A stretch of DNA of 64,000 nt, from the NCBI GenBank assembly GCA_964621785.1, contig CAZUPD010000008.1, positions 55,427-119,426 of the forward strand, given 5' to 3'. The position numbers and the translations under genes are program-made. Shown here piece after piece: positions 61,675 through 64,000 of this stretch. Every line of letters starts with the position of its first letter. The stretch's first letter is position 1. The notes under the pieces were generated by a model that saw only the letters and a program-made list of their open reading frames with translations, had not been told where the DNA came from and did not search any database. Origin of the DNA: JACKDW01 sp964621785. GTDB lineage: Bacteria; Myxococcota_A; Polyangia; Nannocystales; Nannocystaceae.

Positions 61675-61702
61675 ATAAACATGTCTGATTGGACATGTTT
61701 AT
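61675..61702. promoter_or_regulatory. Perfect 11-bp inverted repeat
   Basis: ATAAACATGTC-TGATTG-GACATGTTTAT has perfect 11-bp arms. It begins 11 nt after the kinase stop and ends 69 nt before the lipoprotein ATG. The AT-rich stem and missing T-tract fit an operator for the lipoprotein gene better than a strong terminator. Confidence 0.55.
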
Positions 61703-61770
61703 ATTGAGTCCTCCGAGGCCTTACGCTACGGTGGCAAAGGCGTCTGCCCGTTGTGACGCCGGAGATTGTC

Positions 61771-63087
61771 ATGCCTAAAAATCGTGTTGTTTGTGGTTCT
61801 GGTTCACTCCAATTTGTGTGTGCGTCGCTTCTTCTCATCGCCTGTGGCGGCGGGGATGAGACGACAAACGGCAGCGAAGCGGGGTCTGGGTCCGAGTCCG
61901 AGTCGACTGTCGGCACGACGGCAAACGCGTCGATGACCGATCCGACAGATACGAGTGCAGGGCCCGGTGGAACCATGGGTGAGACCGACTCTGCGGGGAC
62001 CGATCCGACGGACCCAACCGACCCGACGGACCCGACGGACCCGACGGACCCGACGGACCCAACCGACCCGACGGACCCAACCGACCCGACCGACCCGACG
62101 GATGCAACCGACACCGAGACTACCGGCGAACCATGCCCGGAAGATTGCGAAGACATGGGGGGCGTGTGTGTCGGCAGTGAGTGCTGTGCCCCGGACAAAG
62201 TCTGCCTCGATGTCTGCTGCGGCGAAGGAGACGTGTGCTCGTTCGGTGTCTGTCAAACGCCAGGTGAGGTGTGCATCGACTCGAATGAGTGCGACGACGA
62301 TGAGTACTGCGACTACTCTCTCGGAGAGCCCGAGATGGAAGGGATGGGCATGTGTGCCGGTGGGTTTGAGCCTGCTACCGGCAAGTGCCTGCCCCAACCG
62401 GAAGAGTGCGGACCGGGAGAAGAGCCGATGGAGGGCGAACCGATTACATGTATCGCCGAGTGTGAATTCGTTCCGGACGGTTCGTTTACTCCGGAAGTCA
62501 AACACCACTGGAACACCGGGCACGTGATGATGGCTCCGATTGTGGCCCAGCTCGACGACGACAACTGCGACGGCGAGGTCAACGAGAAGGATATCCCCGA
62601 GATTCTGTTCCACGAATTCCTGTCGAACAAGTACAACGAAAATGGCACCTTGCACGCGATTTCGGTGGTCGACGGGCAGTTGACGACCAAATGGAGCGCC
62701 CACTTTACGAGCGACCGGTTCCACCCAGGACGCGAGATCGCAGCCGGAAACATCGACGGCAATCCGGGCAACGAAATCGTTGCTTGTACAGATAACTCCA
62801 AGGTCCGTGCGCTCGATGCCGAGGGCAATGCCCTGTGGACATCGGCCACCACCGGAACCTGCATCCAACCGTCGATCGCCGACTTGGAGGGGGACGGGTT
62901 CCCCGAGGTACTTGTCAGTACACAGGTTCTCGACGGCATGACCGGGCAACAAAAGTTCACCATGGACTACGCGGGGCCGGTCACCGCTGCCGATCTCACG
63001 GGCGATGGCAATTTGGAAGTCGTTAGTTCGCAGTACGTCTACAACTCCCCAGATGCGCTAAAATGCCGAAGAACACGTGATTCTTGA
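61771..63087 (+). pseudogene. FG-GAP/VCBS-type surface lipoprotein, apparently truncated at its 3' end
   Basis: A 438-codon frame: a lipoprotein signal with lipobox LIAC, a DPT-repeat stalk (11 units), Cys-rich EGF-like sequence (about 115-200; VCVGSECCAPDKVCLDVCCGE), and the first blades of a beta-propeller. Each blade has an NIDGNPGNEIVA- or DLEGDGFPEVLVS-type repeat. It stops after about three blades, in NSPDALKCRRTRDS, where the base composition and coding character change and a recombinase gene begins. Integration of a mobile element probably removed the 3' end. GGAG lies 7 nt before the ATG. It may still be expressed. Confidence 0.75.
62002..62100 (+). repeat. 9-bp coding tandem repeat, 11 copies (DPT)
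   Basis: Eleven units of GAYCCRACS encode Asp-Pro-Thr in the lipoprotein stalk; a twelfth reads DAT. Nucleotide uniformity suggests slippage-driven length variation. Confidence 0.9.
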
Positions 63088-64000
63088 AAAATCTGTCTTT
63101 TCAGTCATCATAAAAATGCCGCCCAATTTTGGCGTGCGATTTGGCAGGGTGGGGAGCGATGGCGGACGCGATCACAGAGGCGAGGGTGAGGTCCTTGCGC
63201 AAGGGACAGGTTCTCATGTGCGGGAAAATTTCAGGTTTTGGGGTGCGGCGGTCGCCAAAGCGCGGAACGGTTGCGTTCTTCGTGCGGCGAGTGGTGGATG
63301 GCCAGGACATCCGGGAGACGATTGGCAAACACCCGGACATGAGTGTACGCGAGGCTCGGTGCGTCGCGCGAACTCGACTAGGTGAGCTCGCTGCCCTCGT
63401 CCGTGTTCAGACTCGTCGCCAGCCCGCGGTCCGTTCGACGCCGGTGCGAGTTGGAGCATCTGACCGAAACGACAGGTCGATAAGAGAATCCGACCGCGCC
63501 GACCGCGACCAGGAGTTACACGCGATGATGCGTGAGCTCCTCGCTCATGTTCGACCGGTTGAGCGGCCTACATGTACGATCAACGAAATTATCGAGATTT
63601 TCCGACAGGAGTCCTATCCCGAACTCAAGCAGGCGACTCGAGACGGATACGACATCTCGATCGACAAGGACATTCTGCCTGTCTTTAGAGGCATGAAGGT
63701 CACGGAGATCGACGCCGCACGGATCGAGGCGTATCACAGATCGTTCAAGGGGAAGGCCGAGAGCCAGGGGAAGAAGTCGACCGCGATGTTGCTTCGCTTG
63801 CTGCGGTTGGCGAAACGAAAGCATTTCCTCGACTCGGTTCCGGAGCCGAAGATCAAGCAGTACAAACAGAAGCAGACGTCGGGGAAGGGGTTGACGGAGC
63901 GGCAGGTTCATCGTTTGAGCGCACGACTCGAGCGAGAACTCGAGACGGATCCGAGTCCGTACACGCTGGCGATGATCTTCCTCCTCAATACAGGCGAGCG
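63060..64000 (+). mobile_element. Left end of a putative integrative element (partial)
   Basis: The beta-propeller reading frame is lost near 63055-63060. About 100 bp of comparatively AT-rich sequence follow, then an integrase gene oriented away from the broken lipoprotein. That is the usual layout at one end of a genomic island or prophage. The attachment core and the other end are not in the window, so the boundary is approximate. Confidence 0.5.
63159..64000 (+). CDS. Tyrosine recombinase/integrase (partial, runs off the window)
   Basis: The first 280 codons of a phage-type integrase, without a stop. The arm-binding domain GFGVRRSPKRGTVAFFVRR ... IRETIGKHPDMSVREARCVA matches the DUF4102-like domain of P4-type integrases. 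The core-binding SAM-like domain (TINEIIEIFRQESYPELKQ ... VTEIDAARIEAYH) follows. The catalytic domain has just begun (LTERQVHRLSARLE, MIFLLNTGER), where the first catalytic Arg is expected at the window edge. ATG 63159 has GGGGAG just upstream. Confidence 0.85.
   Translation, partial: MADAITEARVRSLRKGQVLMCGKISGFGVRRSPKRGTVAFFVRRVVDGQDIRETIGKHPDMSVREARCVARTRLGELAALVRVQTRRQPAVRSTPVRVGASDRNDRSIRESDRADRDQELHAMMRELLAHVRPVERPTCTINEIIEIFRQESYPELKQATRDGYDISIDKDILPVFRGMKVTEIDAARIEAYHRSFKGKAESQGKKSTAMLLRLLRLAKRKHFLDSVPEPKIKQYKQKQTSGKGLTERQVHRLSARLERELETDPSPYTLAMIFLLNTGE

Noticed and set aside
1..64000. tRNA, rRNA or CRISPR features
   Set aside because: I looked for T-loop-like GGTTCGA contexts with flanking stems, rRNA-like blocks and regularly spaced repeats, and found none convincing. 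The 33-bp moeA repeats and the 45-bp duplication are not spacer-separated arrays.

Overview
The window reads as one contiguous stretch of a GC-rich chromosome (about 60% or a little more G+C by eye), densely packed with genes that frequently overlap by ATGA or GTGA. The best taxonomic guess is a myxobacterium of the Nannocystaceae type. This is an inference from lipoproteins with long Thr/Asp/Glu/Gly/Pro low-complexity stalks (GET, PTTED and DPT repeats), many stand-alone and hybrid sensor kinases, a menaquinone-only quinone pathway and several outer-surface lipoproteins. No rRNA, tRNA or CRISPR array was recognised.

Region 1 (44-9642, minus strand) is an almost complete menaquinone operon: menF, menD, menB, menA, menC, menE, a polyprenyl diphosphate synthase and menG. 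A GbsR/MarR-type regulator (9805-10380) diverges from it across a palindrome-rich, AT-rich promoter. Region 2 (10508-18480) holds methionine aminopeptidase, an ArsA-like ATPase, and a molybdenum-cofactor operon: a NuoE-NuoF-like fusion, moeA, a fragment of a second moeA C-terminus, a MoeA with a periplasmic-binding-protein-like domain, and mobA. Region 3 (18691-34204) is mixed. It has a cytochrome-like lipoprotein with an odd CXCH motif, a TonB-type receptor, an XRE regulator, a PhnD-like binding lipoprotein, a Coq4-like protein, a hybrid kinase, QueA-like and SDR genes, an XRE-cupin regulator, a Lys/Glu-rich secreted protein and a class V aminotransferase.

Region 4 (34396-49925) carries a flavin monooxygenase, a degenerate EF-Tu-like protein that has lost its GTP-binding motifs, an Hsp90-like GHKL ATPase, a di-heme peroxidase, an RND efflux pair with a patatin-like lipase, a Cys-rich lipoprotein, QueG, an ABM-domain monooxygenase and a POT peptide transporter. 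Region 5 (50048-57503) is a two-gene unit: a second Hsp90-like ATPase overlapping a 1957-residue protein. That protein seems to start with a degenerate Hsp90-like module and continues with several similar modules. This unit and its paralogue in region 4 are my best candidate for an undescribed system. Region 6 (57643-64000) has a HisN-type phosphatase, a response-regulator/adenylate-cyclase with its partner kinase, and a lipoprotein that looks cut short at about 63060, where a tyrosine-recombinase gene begins and runs off the window.

Across the whole window a 10-bp palindrome, TGYANNTRCA, recurs far more often than base composition predicts (35 exact copies found by eye, about 2 expected). 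It occurs both inside genes and between them, like a HIP-type repeated palindrome.
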